NCBI GenBank assembly: GCA_024803745.1
Contig: JANJXV010000194.1
Coordinates: 1,736,001-1,800,000, forward strand
From: Megascapheus bottae
Taxonomy: Eukaryota; Chordata; Mammalia; Rodentia; Geomyidae
DNA length: 64,000 bases
Reading direction: 5' to 3'
Of this stretch, positions 43,169 through 57,954 are shown one piece after another. Numbering within the stretch: the first letter of the stretch is position 1; the number at the start of each line of letters is the position of its first letter. The notes under the pieces were generated by a model. That model made no database searches. It was not told the origin of the DNA and worked only from the letters and a program-made list of their open reading frames with translations. A program made the translations under genes and the position numbers.

Positions 43169-46110
43169 CATTTTTACTTCAGAAACATCCATTCTATGAC
43201 TTCACACACCTCCACTCTATGACTTCACAAACCTCCATTCTGTGACTTCACACACCTCATTCTGAGTTCACACAACTCCATTCGTTGAGTTCACACATGT
43301 CCATTCTGACTTCACACACCTCCATTCTATGACTTCACACACGTCCATTCTATGACTTCACACACCTCTATTCTGTGACTTCACACACCTCCATCGTGTG
43401 ACTTCACACACTTCCATTCTATGACTTCATAAACCTCCCTTTTATAATTTCACACACCTCCATTCTATGACCTCACACACCCTCATTCTTTGATTTCACA
43501 CACCTCCATTCTATGATTTCACACATCCATTTCGACTTCACACACCTCTAATATATGACTTCAAACACCTCAATTCTGTGACTTCACACACCTGCATTCT
43601 ACGACTTCATACCGTCCATTCTGTGACTTCAAACACCTCCATTCTATGACTTCACACAATTCCATTCTATGACTTCACACACCTCCATTTTATAACTTCA
43701 CACACCTCCATTCTATGACTTCACACACCTCCATTCTGAGTTTACACACCTCCATTCTGTGACTTCACACACCTCCAACCTGTGACTTCACACACCTCCA
43801 TTCTGTGACTTCACACACCTCCATTCTGTGATTTCACACACCTCCCTTCCGTGACTTCACCCACCTCCATTCTATGACTTCACACACCTCCATTCTATGA
43901 CATCACACACCTCCATTCTGTTACTTCACACACCTCCATTCTATGAGTTCACACACCTCCATTCTGTGACTTCACACATCTCCATTCTATGACTTCACAC
44001 ACCTCCATTCTGTGACTTCACTCACCTCCATTGTGTGTTCAAATACCTCCATTCTGTGACCTCACACACCTCCATTCTATGACTTCACACACCTTCATTC
44101 TTACTTCAGAAACATCAGTTCTATGAGTTCACACAATTCCATTCTATGACTTCACAAACCTCCATTCTGTGACTTCACACACCTCCATTCTGAGTTCACA
44201 CAACTCCATTCGGTGACTTCACACACCTCCATTCTGACTTCACACACCTCCATTCTATGACTTCACACCCTTCCATTCTATGACTTCACACACCTCCATT
44301 CTGTGACTTCACACACCTCCATTCTGTGTTCGCAAACTTCCATTCTGTGACTTCACACACCTCCATTCTGTGACTTCACACACCTCCATTCTGTGACTTC
44401 ACACACCTCCATTATATGACTTCACACACCTCCATTATGTGACTTCACACACCTCCATTATATGACGTCACACACCCTCATTCTATTGTTTCACACACCT
44501 CCATTCTATGAATTCACACATCCATTTTGACTTCACACACCTCCAATATATGTCTTCAAACACCTGAATTCTGTGACTTCACACACCTCCATTCTATGAG
44601 TTCATACCATCCATTCTGTGACTTCACACACCTCCATTCTATGACTTCACACACTTCCATTCTATGACTTCATACACCTCCATTCTGTGACTTTACATAC
44701 CTCCATTGTGAGATCACACACCTCCATTCTGTGACTTCACACACCTCCATTCTGTGACTTCCCACACCTCCATTCTGTTACTTCACACACCTCAATTCTA
44801 TGACTTCACACACCTCTATTCTGATGTCACACACCTCCATTCTATGACTTCACACACCTCCATTCTGACTTCACACTCCTCCATTCTATGACTTCGCACA
44901 CCTCTATTCAGACTTCACACACCTCCATTCTGTGACTTCAAACAACTCCATTCGATGACTTCACACACATACATTCTTTGACTTCACACACAACCATTTT
45001 GACTTCACACCTCCATTCTTTGACTTCACACACTTACGTTTGTGACTTCTCACACCACCTTTTTGACTTCACACATCTCCATTCTGTGACTTCACACACC
45101 TCCATTCTGTGACTTCACACATCTCCCTTCCGTGACTTCACCCACCTCCATTCTATGACTTCACACACCTCCACTCTATGACATCACACACCTCCATTCT
45201 ATGACTTCACACACTTCCACTCTATGACTTCAGACACCACCATTCTATGACTTCACACACCTCCATTCTATGACTTCCTACACATGCATTCTGACTTCAC
45301 ACACCTCCATTGTATGTCTTCACACATCTTCTTTCTGTAACTTCCCACACTCCCAATGTTTGAGTTCACAAACCACCCTTCCATGACTCACACACCTCCA
45401 TTCTATGAGTTCACACACCTCCATTCTTTGACTTCACACACCTCCAATTTGACTTCACACACCTACATTCTGTGACCTCACACACCTCCATTTACGACTT
45501 CACACACCACCATTTTGATTTCACACACCACCATTCTGTGACTTCACACACCTCCATTCTTTGACTTCACACACCTCCGTTTTGACTTCACACACTTCCA
45601 TTCTGTGACTTCACACACCTCCATTCTGTGACTTCACACACCACCATTGTTTTACTTCACACACATCCATTCTTTGACTTCACACACCTCCATTCTATTA
45701 GTTCACAAACATCCATTCTATGAGTTCAACACCAAAATTTTGTCTTCACACACCTCCATTCTATGACTTCACACACCTTCATTCTTAATTCAGAAACATC
45801 CATTCTATGACTTCACACACCTCCATTCTATGACTTCGCAAACCTCCATTCTGTGACTTCACACACCTCCATTCGGAGTTCACACACCTCCATTCGGTGA
45901 CTTCACACACCTCCATTCTGACTTCACACAACTGCATTCTATGACTTCACACACTTCCATTCTATGAATTCCCACACCTCCATTCTGTTACTTCACACAC
46001 CTCCATTCTATGACTTCACACACCTCTATTCTGCCGTCACACACCTCCATTCTATGACTTCACACACCTCCATTCTGACTTCACACACCTCCATTCTATG
46101 ACTTCACACA
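43169..46110 (+). repeat. Partial higher-order repeat unit C6
   Basis: It matches the start of C4 (33,109 onward) at offsets of 10,060 rising to 10,109 bp. The shift comes mainly from C4 lacking about 49 bp, including parts near 34,045 and 34,125. It breaks off near 46,100 into block D sequence. Confidence 0.82.
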
Positions 46111-47690
46111 CCTCCCTTCTGTGACTTCACACACCTCCATTCTATGACTTCACACACTTCCATTCTATGACCTCAAACACCGCCATTCCGTGACTTCACA
46201 CACCTGCATTGTGAGTTCACACATCTCCATTCTGTGACCTCACACACCTCCATTCTGCGATTTCACACACCTCTATTCTGAGATGTCACACCTCCATTCT
46301 ATGAATTCACACACCTCCATTCTGTGATTTCACACACCTCAGTTCTATGATTTCACACAACTCCATTCTGTGACTTCACACATCTCCATTCTTAGTTCAC
46401 ACACCTCCATTCTGTGACTTCACACACCTCCATTCTGTGACTTCACACACCTCCATTCTATGACTTCACACACCTCCATTCTGTGACTTCACAAACCTCC
46501 ATTCTATGATTTCACACACCTCCAATCTATGACTTCACACACCTCCACTTTATGACGTCACACACCTCCATTTTGACTTCTCACACCTCCATTATGTGAC
46601 TTCACACACCTCTCTTCTGTGACTTCACACACCTCCATTCTATGACTTCACACACCTTCATTGTATGACTTCGCACACCTCCATTCTATGACTTCACACA
46701 CTTCCATTCTATGATTTCACATACCTTCATACGATGACTTCACACACCTCCATTCTGTGACTTCACACACCTCCATTCTGAGTTCACACACCGCCATTCT
46801 GTGACTTCACAAACCTCTATTCTATGATTTCACACACCTCCATTCTATGACTTCTCACACCTCCATTTTAGGACGTCACACACCTCCATTTTGACTTCAC
46901 ACACTTCCATTCTGTGACTTCACACACCTCCATTCTATGACTTCACACACTTCCATTGGGACGTCACCCACCTCCATTCTATGAGTTCACACACCTACAT
47001 TCTATGACTTCACACACCTTCATTCGACTTCACACACCTCCATTCTATGACTTCACAGACCTCGAATCTGTGACTTCACTCACCTCCAATCTATGACTTC
47101 ACACTCCTCCATTCTATGACTTCCCACACCTCCTTTCTATGATTTCACACCTCCATTCTGACTTCACACACCTCCATTATGTGACTTCACACACCTCCAT
47201 TATATGACGTCACACAACTCCGTTCTATGACTTCACACACCTCCATTCTATGACTTCACACACCTCCATTCTGTGACTTCACACACCTCCATTCTATGAC
47301 TTCACACACCTTCATTCTTACTTCACAATAATATATTCTATGACTTCACACACCTCTATTCTATGACTTCACACACCTCCATTCTATGAGTTCACACACC
47401 TCCATTCTGTGACTTCACACACCTCCATTCTGTGACTTCACACAGCTCCATTCTGTGACTTCACACACCTCCATTTTGTGACTTCACAAACCTCTATTCT
47501 ATGATTTCACACACCTCCATTTTAGGATGTCACACACCTCCATTTTGACTTCACACACTTTCATTCTGTGACTTCACACACCTCCATTCTATGATTTCAC
47601 ATACCTTCATGCAATGACTTCACACACCTCCATTCTGTGACTTCACACACCTCCATTCTGAGTTCACACACCTCCATTCTGTGACTTCAC
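46111..47690 (+). repeat. Block D segment D1
   Basis: It matches 51,525-53,100 at an offset of 5,414 bp, shown by CTTCACAATAATATATTC at 47,321 and 52,735 and CGCCATTCCGTGAC at 46,181 and 51,595. Its order follows the second half of unit A, so D is a diverged relative of A. Confidence 0.8.
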
Positions 47691-48060
47691 AAACCTCTTT
47701 TCTATGATTTCACACACCTCCATTCTATGACTTCTCACACCTCTATTTTAGGACGTCACACACCTCCATTTTGACTTCACACACTTCCATTCTGTGACTT
47801 CACACACCTCTATTCTATGAGTTCACACACTTCCATTGGGACGTCACACGCCTCCATTCTATGAGTTCACACACCTACATTCTATGACTTCACACACGTT
47901 CATTCGACTTCACACACCTCCATTCTATGACTTCACAGACCTCGAATCTGTGACTTCACTCACCTCCAATCTATGACTTCACACTCCTGCATTCTATGCC
48001 TTCCCACACCTCCTTTCTATGACTTCACACCTCCATTCTGACTTCACACAGTTCCCTTCT
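47691..48060 (+). repeat. Block D segment D2
   Basis: It matches about 54,750-55,120 at an offset of 7,060 bp (ACAGACCTCGAATCTGTG at 47,935 and 54,995). Both share rare forms such as CACACGTTCATTCGAC and CATTCTATGCCTTCCC. Confidence 0.78.
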
Positions 48061-49990
48061 GTGACTTCACACACCTCCATTCTCCGACTTCACACACCTC
48101 CATTCTTTGACTTCACACACCTCCATTCTGTGACTTCACACACCTCCATTCTGTGACTTCACACACCTCCATTCTGTGACTTCACACACCTCCATTCTTT
48201 GACTTCACACACCTCCGTTCTGTGACTTCACCCACCTCCATTCTGTGACTTCCCACACCTCCATTCTCCGACTTCACACCCCTCCAATTTGACTTCACAT
48301 ACCTCCATTCTATGACTTCACACACCTCCATTGTGTGACTTCACAAACCTCCATTCTATGTTTTCACACACCTCCAATCTATGACTTCACACACCTACAT
48401 TTTATGACGTCACACACCTCCATTTTGACTTCACACACCTCCATCATGTGACTTCAAACACCTCCCTTCTGTGACTTCACACACCTCCATTCTATGACTT
48501 AACACACTTCCATTCTATGACCTCAAACACCGCCATTCCGTGACTTCACACACCTGCATTGTGAGTTCACACATCTCCATTCTGTGACCTCACACACCTC
48601 CATTCTGCGATTTCACACACCTCCATTCTGAGATGTCACACCTCCATTCTATGAATTCACACACCTCCATTCTGTGATTACCCACACCTCAGTTCTATGA
48701 CTTCACACAACTCCATTCTGTGACTTCACACATCTCCATTCTTAGTTCACACACCTCCATTCTGTGACTTCACACACCTCCATTCTGTGACTTCACACAC
48801 CTCCATTCTATGACTTCACACACCTCCATTCTGTGACTTCACAAACCTCCATTCTATGATTTCACACACCTCCAATCTATGACTTCACACACCTCCACTT
48901 TATGACGTCACACACCTCCATTTTGACTTCTCACACCTCAATTATGTGACTTCACACACCTCTCTTCTGTGACTTCACACACCTCCATTCTGTGACTTCA
49001 CACCCCTCCATTCTGTGACTTCACACACCTCCATTCTGTGACTTCACACAGCTCCATTCTGTGACTTCACACACCTCCATTCTCCGACTTCACACACCTC
49101 CATTCTTTGACTTCACACACCTCCATTCTGTGACTTCACACACCTCCATTCTGTGACTTCACACACCTCCATTCTGTGACTTCACACACCTCCATTCTTT
49201 GACTTCACACACCTCCGTTCTGTGCCTTCACCCACCTCCATTCTGTGACTTCCCACACCTCCATTCTCCGACTTCACACCCCTCCAATTTGACTTCACAT
49301 ACCTCCATTCTATGACTTCACACACCTCCATTGTGTGACTTCACAAACCTCCATTCTATGTTTTCACACACCTCCAATCTATGACTTCACACACCTACAT
49401 TTTATGACGTCACACACCTCCATTTTGACTTCACACACCTCCATTCTGTGACTTCACACACCTCCCTTCTGTGACTTCACACACCTCCATTCTATGACTT
49501 CACACACTTCCATTCTATGACCTCAAACACCGCCATTCCGTGACTTCACACACCTGCATTGTGAGTTCACACATCTCCATTCTGTGACCTCACACACCTC
49601 CATTCTGCGATTTCACACACCTCCATTCTGAGATGTCACACCTCCATTCTATGAATTCACACACCTCCATTCTGTGATTTCACACACCTCAGTTCTATGA
49701 TTTCACACAACTCCATTCTGTGACTTCACACATCTCCATTCTGAGTTCACACACCTCCATTCTGTGACTTCACACACCTCCATTCTGTGACTTCACACAC
49801 CTCCATTCTATGACTTCACACACCTCCATTCTGTGACTTCACAAACCTCCATTCTATGATTTCACACACCTCCAATCTATGACTTCACACACCTCCACTT
49901 TATGACGTCACACACCTCCATTTTGACTTCTCACACCTCCATTATGTGACTTCACACACCTCTCTTCTGTGACTTCACACACCTCCATTC
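48061..49990 (+). repeat. Block D tandem duplication with 1,000-bp period
   Basis: CTCCGACTTC stands at 48,083 and 49,083, and CGCCATTCCGTGAC at 48,531 and 49,531, exactly 1,000 bp apart. The two copies (48,061-49,060 and 49,061 to about 49,990) lie side by side. Differences include GATTACCCACACC in the first against GATTTCACACACC in the second. Confidence 0.85.
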
Positions 49991-51170
49991 TATGACTTCA
50001 CACACCTTCATTGTATGACTTCGCACACCTCCATTCTATGACTTCACACACTTCCATTCTATGATTTCACATACCTTCATACGATGACTTCACACACCTC
50101 CATTCTGTGACTTCACACACCTCCATTCTGAGTTCACACACCGCCATTCTGTGACTTCACAAACCTCTATTCTATGATTTCACACACCTCTATTCTATGA
50201 CTTCACACACCTCCATTCTGTGACTTCACCTACCTCCAATCTATGACTTCACAAACCTCCATTCTGTGACTTCACACACCTCCATTCTGTGACTTCACAA
50301 ACCTCCATTCTATGACTTCACACACCTTCATTGTATGACTTCGCACACCTCCATTCTATGACTTCACACACTTCCATTCTGTGATTTCACATACCTTCAT
50401 ACGATGACATCACACACCTACATTCTGTGCCTTCACACACCTCCATTCTGAGTTCACACACCTCTATTCTGTGACTTCACAAACCTCTTTTCTATGATTT
50501 CACACACCTCCATTCTATGACTTCTCACACCTCCATTTTAGGACGTCACACACCTCCATTTTGACTTCACACACTTCCATTCTGTGACTTCACACACCTC
50601 CATTCTATGAGTTCACACACTTCCATTGGGACGTCACACACTTCCATTCTATGAGTTCACACACCTACATTCTATGACTTCACACACCTTCATTCGACTT
50701 CACACACCTCCATTCTATGACTTCACAGACCTCGAATCTGTGACTTCACTCACCTCCAATCTATGACTTCACACTCCTGAATTCTATGCCTTCCCACACC
50801 TCCTTTCTATAACTTCACACCTCCATTCTGACTTCACACACCTCCATTACGTGACTTCACACACCTCCATTCTATGACTTCACACACCTCCATTCTGTGA
50901 CTTCACACACCTCCATTCTATGACTTCACACACCTTCATTCTATGACTTCACACACCTCCATTCTGTGACTTCACACACCTCCATTCTATGACTTCACAC
51001 ACCTTCATTGTTACTTCACAAACATATATTCTATGGCTTCACACACCTCCATTCTATGAGTTCACACACCTCCATTCTTTGACTTCACACACCTCCATTC
51101 TGTGACTTCACACACCTCCATTCTGTGACTTCACACACCTCCATTCTGTGACTTCACACAGCTCCATTCT
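49991..51170 (+). repeat. Block D segment D3
   Basis: D-type monomers. About 50,215-50,820 matches 54,485-55,090 at an offset of 4,270 bp (GACTTCACCTACC in both). The end carries ordinary CATTCTATG and CATTCTGTG monomers and a TATATTCTATGGCTTC form of the A landmark. Confidence 0.75.
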
Positions 51171-53490
51171 GTGACTTCACACACCTCCATTCTCCGACTT
51201 CACACACCTCCATTCTTTGACTTCACACACCTCCATTCTGTGACTTCACACACCTCCATTCTGTGCCTTCACACACCTCCGTTCTGTGCCTTCACCCACC
51301 TCCATTCTGTGACTTCCCACACCTCCATTCTCCGACTTCACACCCCTCCAATTTGACTTCACATACCTCCATTCTATGACTTCACACACCTCCATTGTGT
51401 GACTTCACAAACCTCCATTCTATGTTTTCACACACCTCCAATCTATGACTTCACACACCTACATTTTATGATGTCACACACCTCCATTTTGACTTCACAC
51501 ACCTCCATTATGTGACTTCACACACCTCCCTTCTGTGACTTCACACACCTCCATTCTATGACTTCACACACTTCCATTCTATGACCTCAAACACCGCCAT
51601 TCCGTGACTTCACACACCTGCATTGCGAGTTCACACATCTCCATTCTGTGACCTCACACACCTCCATTCTGCGATTTCACACACCTCCATTCTGAGATGT
51701 CACACCTCCATTCTATGAATTCACACACCTCCATTCTGTGATTTCACACACCTCAGTTCTATGATTTCACACAACTCCATTCTGTGACTTCACACATCTC
51801 CATTCTTAGTTCACACACCTCCATTCTGTGACTTCACACACCTCCATTCTGTGACTTCACACACCTCCATTCTATGACTTCACACACCTCCATTCTGTGA
51901 CTTCACAAACCTCCATTCTATGATTTCACACACCTCCAATCTATGACTTCAAACACCTCCACTTTATGACGTCACACACCTCCATTTTGACTTCTCACAC
52001 CTCCATTATGTGACTTCACACACCTCTCTTCTGTGACTTCACACACCTCCATTCTATGACTTCACACACCTTCATTGTATGACTTCGCACACCTCCATTC
52101 TATGACTTCACACACTTCCATTCTATGATTTCACATACCTTCATACGATGACTTCACACACCTCCATTCTGTGACTTCACACACCTCCATTCTGAGTTCA
52201 CACACCGCCATTCTGTGACTTCACAAACCTCTATTCTATGATTTCACACACCTCCATTCTATGACTTCTCACACCTCCATTTTAGGACGTCACACTCCTC
52301 CATTTTGACTTCACACACTTCCATTCTGTGACTTCACACACCTCCATTCTATGAATTCACACACTTCCATTGGGACGTCACCCACCTCCATTCTATGAGT
52401 TCACACACCTACATTCTATGACTTCACACACCTTCATTCGACTTCACACACCTCCATTCTATGACTTCACAGACCTCGAATCTGTGACTTCACTCACCTC
52501 CAATCTATGACTTCACACTCCTCCATTCTATGACTTCCCACACCTCCTTTCTATGATTTCACACCTCCATTCTGACTTCACACACCTCCATTATGTGACT
52601 TCACACACCTCCATTATATGACGTCACACAACTCCGTTCTATGACTTCACACACCTCCATTCTATGACTTCACACACCTCCATTCTGTGACTTCACACAC
52701 CTCCATTCTATGACTTCACACACCTTCATTCTTACTTCACAATAATATATTCTATGACTTCACACACCTCTATTCTATGACTTCACACACCTCCATTCTT
52801 TGACTTCACACACCTCCATTCTGTGACTTCACACACCTCCATTCTGTGACTTCACACAGCTCCATTCTGTGACTTCACACACCTCCATTTTGTGACTTCA
52901 CAAACCTCTATTCTATGATTTCACACACCTCCATTTTAGGATGTCACACACCTCCATTTTGACTTCACACACTTTCATTCTGTGACTTCACACACCTCCA
53001 TTCTATGATTTCACATACCTTCATGCAATGACTTCACACACCTCCATTCTGTGACTTCACACACCTCCATTCTGAGTTCACACACCTCCATTCTGTGACT
53101 TCCCAAACCTCTATTCTATGATTTCACACACCTCCATTCTATGACTTCACACACCTCCATTTTAGGACGTCACACACCTCCATTTTGACTTCACACACTT
53201 CCATTTTGTGACTTCACACACCTCCATTCTATGACTTCACACACTTCCATTGTGACGTCACACACCTCCATTCTATAAGTTCACACACCTATATTCTATG
53301 ACTTCACACACCTTCATTCGACTTCACACACCTCCATTCTGACTTCACACACCTCCATTATGTGACTTCACATACCTCCATTATATGACGTCACACAACT
53401 CCGTTCTATGACTTCACACACCTCCATTCTATGACTTCACACACCTCCATTCTGTGACTTCACACACCTCCATTCTATGACTTCACACAC
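51171..53490 (+). repeat. Block D segment D4
   Basis: It starts like the 1,000-bp unit (CTCCGACTTC at 51,193) but lacks about 46 bp (two monomers) before the CGCCATTCCG landmark. It then matches D1 at an offset of 5,414 bp to about 53,100. The rest resembles the end of unit A. Confidence 0.78.
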
Positions 53491-53493
53491 CTT

Positions 53494-53667
53494 CATTCTT
53501 ACTTCACAAACATACATTCTATGACTTCACACACCTCTATTCTATGACTTCACACACCTTCATTCGACTTCACACACCTCCATTCTTACTTCACAAACAT
53601 ACATTCTATGACTTCACACACCTCTATTCTATGACTTCACACACCTCCATTCTTTGACTTCACACAC
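53494..53667 (+). repeat. 87-bp tandem duplication
   Basis: CATTCTTACTTCACAAACAT occurs at 53,494 and at 53,581 with the same following monomers. This gives two copies with an 87-bp period (four monomers, some shortened). Confidence 0.85.
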
Positions 53668-56600
53668 CTCCAATCTGTGACTTCACACACCTCCATTCTG
53701 TGACTTCACACACCTCCATTCTGTGACTTCACACAGCTCCATTCTGTGACTTCACACACCTCCATTCTCCGACTTCACACACATCCATTCTATGACTTCA
53801 CACATCCATTTTGACTTCACACACCTCCAATATATAACTTCAAACACCTCCATTCTGTGACTTCACCCACCTCCATTCTGTGACTTCCCACACCTCCATT
53901 CTCCGACTTTACACCCCTCAATTTGACTTCACATACCTCCATTCTCCGACTTCACACACCTCCATTCTTTGACTTCACACACCTCCATTCTGTGACTTCA
54001 CAAACCTCCATTCTATGATTTCACACACCTCCAAACTATAACTTCACACACCTACATTTTATGACGTCACACACCTCCATTTTGACTTCACACACCTCCA
54101 TTATGTGACTCCACACACCTCGCTTCTGTGACTTCACACACCTCCATTCTATCACTTCACACACTTCCATACTATGACTTCACACACTGCCATTCCGTGA
54201 CTTCACACACCTGCATTGTGAGTTCACACACCTCCATTCTGTGACCTCACACACCTCCATTCTGCGATTTCACACACCTCCATTCTGAGATGTCACACCT
54301 CCATTCTATGAATTGACACACCTCCATTCTGTGATTTCACACACCTCAATTCTATGACTTCACACAACTCCATTCTGTGACTTCACACATCTCCATTCTG
54401 AGTTCACGCACCTCCATTCTGTGACTTCACACACCTCCATTCTGTGACTTCACACACCTCCATTCTATGACTTCACACACCTCCATTCTGTGACTTCACC
54501 TACCTCCAATCTATGACTTCACAAACCTCCGTTCTGTGACTTCACACACCTCCATTCTGTTACTTCACAAACCGCCATTCTATGACTTCACACACCTTCA
54601 TTGTATGACTTCGCACACCTCCATTCTATGACTTCACACACTTCCATTCTGTGATTTCACATACCTTCATACGATGACATCACACACCTACATTTTGTGC
54701 CTTCACACACCTCCATTCTGAGTTCACACACCTCTATTCTGTGACTTCACAAACCTCTTTTCTATGATTTCACACACCTCCATTCTATGACTTCTCACAC
54801 CTCTATTTTAGGACGTCACACACCTCCATTTTGACTTCACACACTTCCATTCTGTGACTTCACACACCTCCATTCTATGAGTTCACACACTTCCATTGGG
54901 ACGTCACACCCCTCCATTCTATGAGTTCACACACCTACATTCTATGACTTCACACACGTTCATTCGACTTCACACACCTCCATTCTATGACTTCACAGAC
55001 CTCGAATCTGTGACTTCACTCACCTCCAATCTATGACTTCACACTCCTGCATTCTATGCCTTCCCACACCTCCTTTCTATGACTTCACACCTCCATTCTG
55101 ACTTCACACAGTTCCATTCTGTGACTTCACACACCTCCATTCTCCGACTTCACACACCTCCATTCTTTGACTTCACAAACCTCCATTCTGTGACTTCACA
55201 CACCTCCATTCTGTGACTTCACACACCTCCATTCTGTGACTTCACACACCTCCATTCTTTGACTTCACACACCTCCGTTCTGTGACTTCACCCACCTCCA
55301 TTCTGTGACTTCCCACACCTCCATTCTCCGACTTCACACCCCTCCGATTTGACTTCACACACCTCCATCATGTGACTTCACACACCTCCCTTCTGTGACT
55401 TCACACACCTCCATTCTATGACTTCACACACTTCCATTCTATGACCTCAAACACCGCCATTCCGTGACTTCACACACCTGCATTGTGAGTTCACACATCT
55501 CCATTCTGTGACCTCACACACCTCCATTCTGCGATTTCACACACCTCCATTCTGAGATGTCACACCTCCATTCTATGAATTCACACACCTCCATTCTGTG
55601 ATTACCCACACCTCAGTTCTATGACTTCACACAACTCCATTCTGTGACTTCACACATCTCCATTCTGAGTTCACACACCTCCATTCTGTGACTTCACACA
55701 CCTCCATTCTGTGACTTCACACACCTCCATTCTATGACTTCACACACCTCCATTCTGTGACTTCACAAACCTCCATTCTATGATTTCACACACCTCCAAT
55801 CTATGACTTCACACACCTCCACTTTATGACGTCACACACCTCCATTTTGACTTCTCACACCTCCATTATGTGACTTCACACACCTCTCTTCTGTGACTTC
55901 ACACACCTCCATTCTATGACTTCACACACCTTCATTGTATGACTTCGCACACCTCCATTCTATGACTTCCCACACTTCCATTCTATGATTTCACATACCT
56001 TCATACGATGACTTCACACACCTCCATTCTGTGACTTCACACACCTCCATTCTGAGTTCACACACCGCCATTCTGTGACTTCACAAACCTCTATTCTATG
56101 ATTTCACACACCTCCATTCTATTACTTCTCACACCTCCATTTTAGGACGTCACACACCTCCATTTTGACTTCACACACTTCCATTCTGTGACTTCACACA
56201 CCTCCATTCTATGACTTCACACACTTCCATTGGGACCTCACCCACCTCCATTCTATGAGTTCACACACCTACATTCTATGACTTCACACACCTTCATTCG
56301 ACTTCACACACCACCATTCTATGACTTCACAGACTTCGAATCTGTGACTTCACTCACCTCCAATCTATGACTTCACACTCCTCCATTCTATGACTTCCCA
56401 CACCTCCTTTCTATGATTTCACACGTCCATTCTGACTTCACACACCTCCATTATGTGACTTCACACACCTCCATTATATGACGTCACACAACTCCGTTCT
56501 ATGACTTCACACACCTCCGTTCTATGACTACACACACCTCCATTCTGTGACTTCACACACCTCCATTCTATGACTTCACACACCTTCATTCTTACTTCAC

Positions 56601-56727
56601 AAACATATATTCTATGACTTCACACACCTCCATTCTATGACTTCACACACCTCCATTCTTTGACTTCACACACCTCCATTCTGTGACTTCACACAGCTCC
56701 ATTCTGTGACTTCACACACCTCCATTC
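53668..56727 (+). repeat. Block D segment D5, A-like then D mosaic
   Basis: It begins with A-like order (CACAGCTCC, CTCCGACTTC, CCAATATATAAC) to about 54,480. It then matches D3 (offset 4,270 bp), D2 (7,060 bp) and the 1,000-bp unit (6,924 bp, after loss of about 136 bp near 55,345). From about 55,890 to 56,720 it follows D1 order again. Confidence 0.75.
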
Positions 56728-57954
56728 TCACAGTTCACACACCTCCATTCTATGACTTCACACACCTCCATTCTGACTTCACACACCTCCATTCTATGAC
56801 TTCACAGACCTCGAAACTGTGACTTCACTCACCTCCACTCTATGACTTCACACTCCACCATTCTCTGAATTCCCACACCTCCTTTCTATGACTTCACCCA
56901 ACTCTATTCTATGACTTCACACCTCCATTCTGACTTCACACACCTCCATTCTGTGACTTCACACACCTCCATTATATGATATCACACACCTCCATTCTAT
57001 GACTTCACACACATCCATTCTATGACTTCACACACTTCCATTGTGACGTCACACACCTCCATTCTATGAGTTCACACACCTCCATTCTGACTTCACACAC
57101 CTCCATTCTATGACTTCACACACGTCCACTCTGACTTCACACACCTCTATTCTATGACTTCGCACACCTCCATTCTGATATCACACACCTACATTCTATG
57201 ACTTCACAGACCTCGAATCTGTGACTTCACTCGCCTGCATTCTATGACTTTAAATTCCTCCATTCTATGACTTCCCAGACCTCCATTCTATGACTTCACA
57301 AACCTCCATTCTGTGACTTCACACATCTCCATTCTGAGTTCACATAACTCCATTCAGTGACTTCACACATCTCCATTCTGACTTCACACACCTCCATTCT
57401 ATGACTTCACACACTTCCATTCTATGACTTCACAAACCTCTTTTCTATGATTTCACACACCTCCATTCTATGACATCTCACACCTCTATTTTAGGATGTC
57501 ACACACCTCCATTTTGACTTCACACACTTCCATTCTGTGACTTCACACATCTCCATTCTATGAGTTCACACACTTCCATTGGGATGTCACACACCTCCAT
57601 TCCATGAGTTCACACACCTACATTCTATGACTTCACACACCTTCATTCGACTTCACACACCTCCATTCTATGACTTCACAGACCTCGAATCTGTGACTTC
57701 ACTCACCTCCAATCTATGACTTCACACTCCTCCATTCTATGACTTCCCATACCTCTTTTCTATGACTTCACACCTCCATTCTGACTTCACAAACCTCCAT
57801 TACGTGACTTCACACACCTCCATTACATGACGTCACACAAGTCCGTTCTATGACTTCACACACCTCCATTCTATGACTTCACACACCTCCATTCTGTGAC
57901 TTCACACACCTCCATTCTATGACTTCACACACCTTCATTCTTACTTCACAAACA
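56728..57954 (+). repeat. Block E segment E1, S-like then D-like
   Basis: To about 57,425 the order resembles 15,300-15,560 of composite S1 and also C-type monomers (CACTCGCCTGC near 57,229). From there to 57,954 it is D-like, with TTTTAGGATGTCAC and TTGGGATGTCAC where D copies have GACGTC. Confidence 0.72.

Noticed and set aside
51171..51356. 61-codon open frame on the plus strand
   Set aside because: Kept open by GTGCC monomers in place of GTGAC at about 51,266 and 51,289. The peptide is the same 23-residue repeat, with no protein family resemblance.
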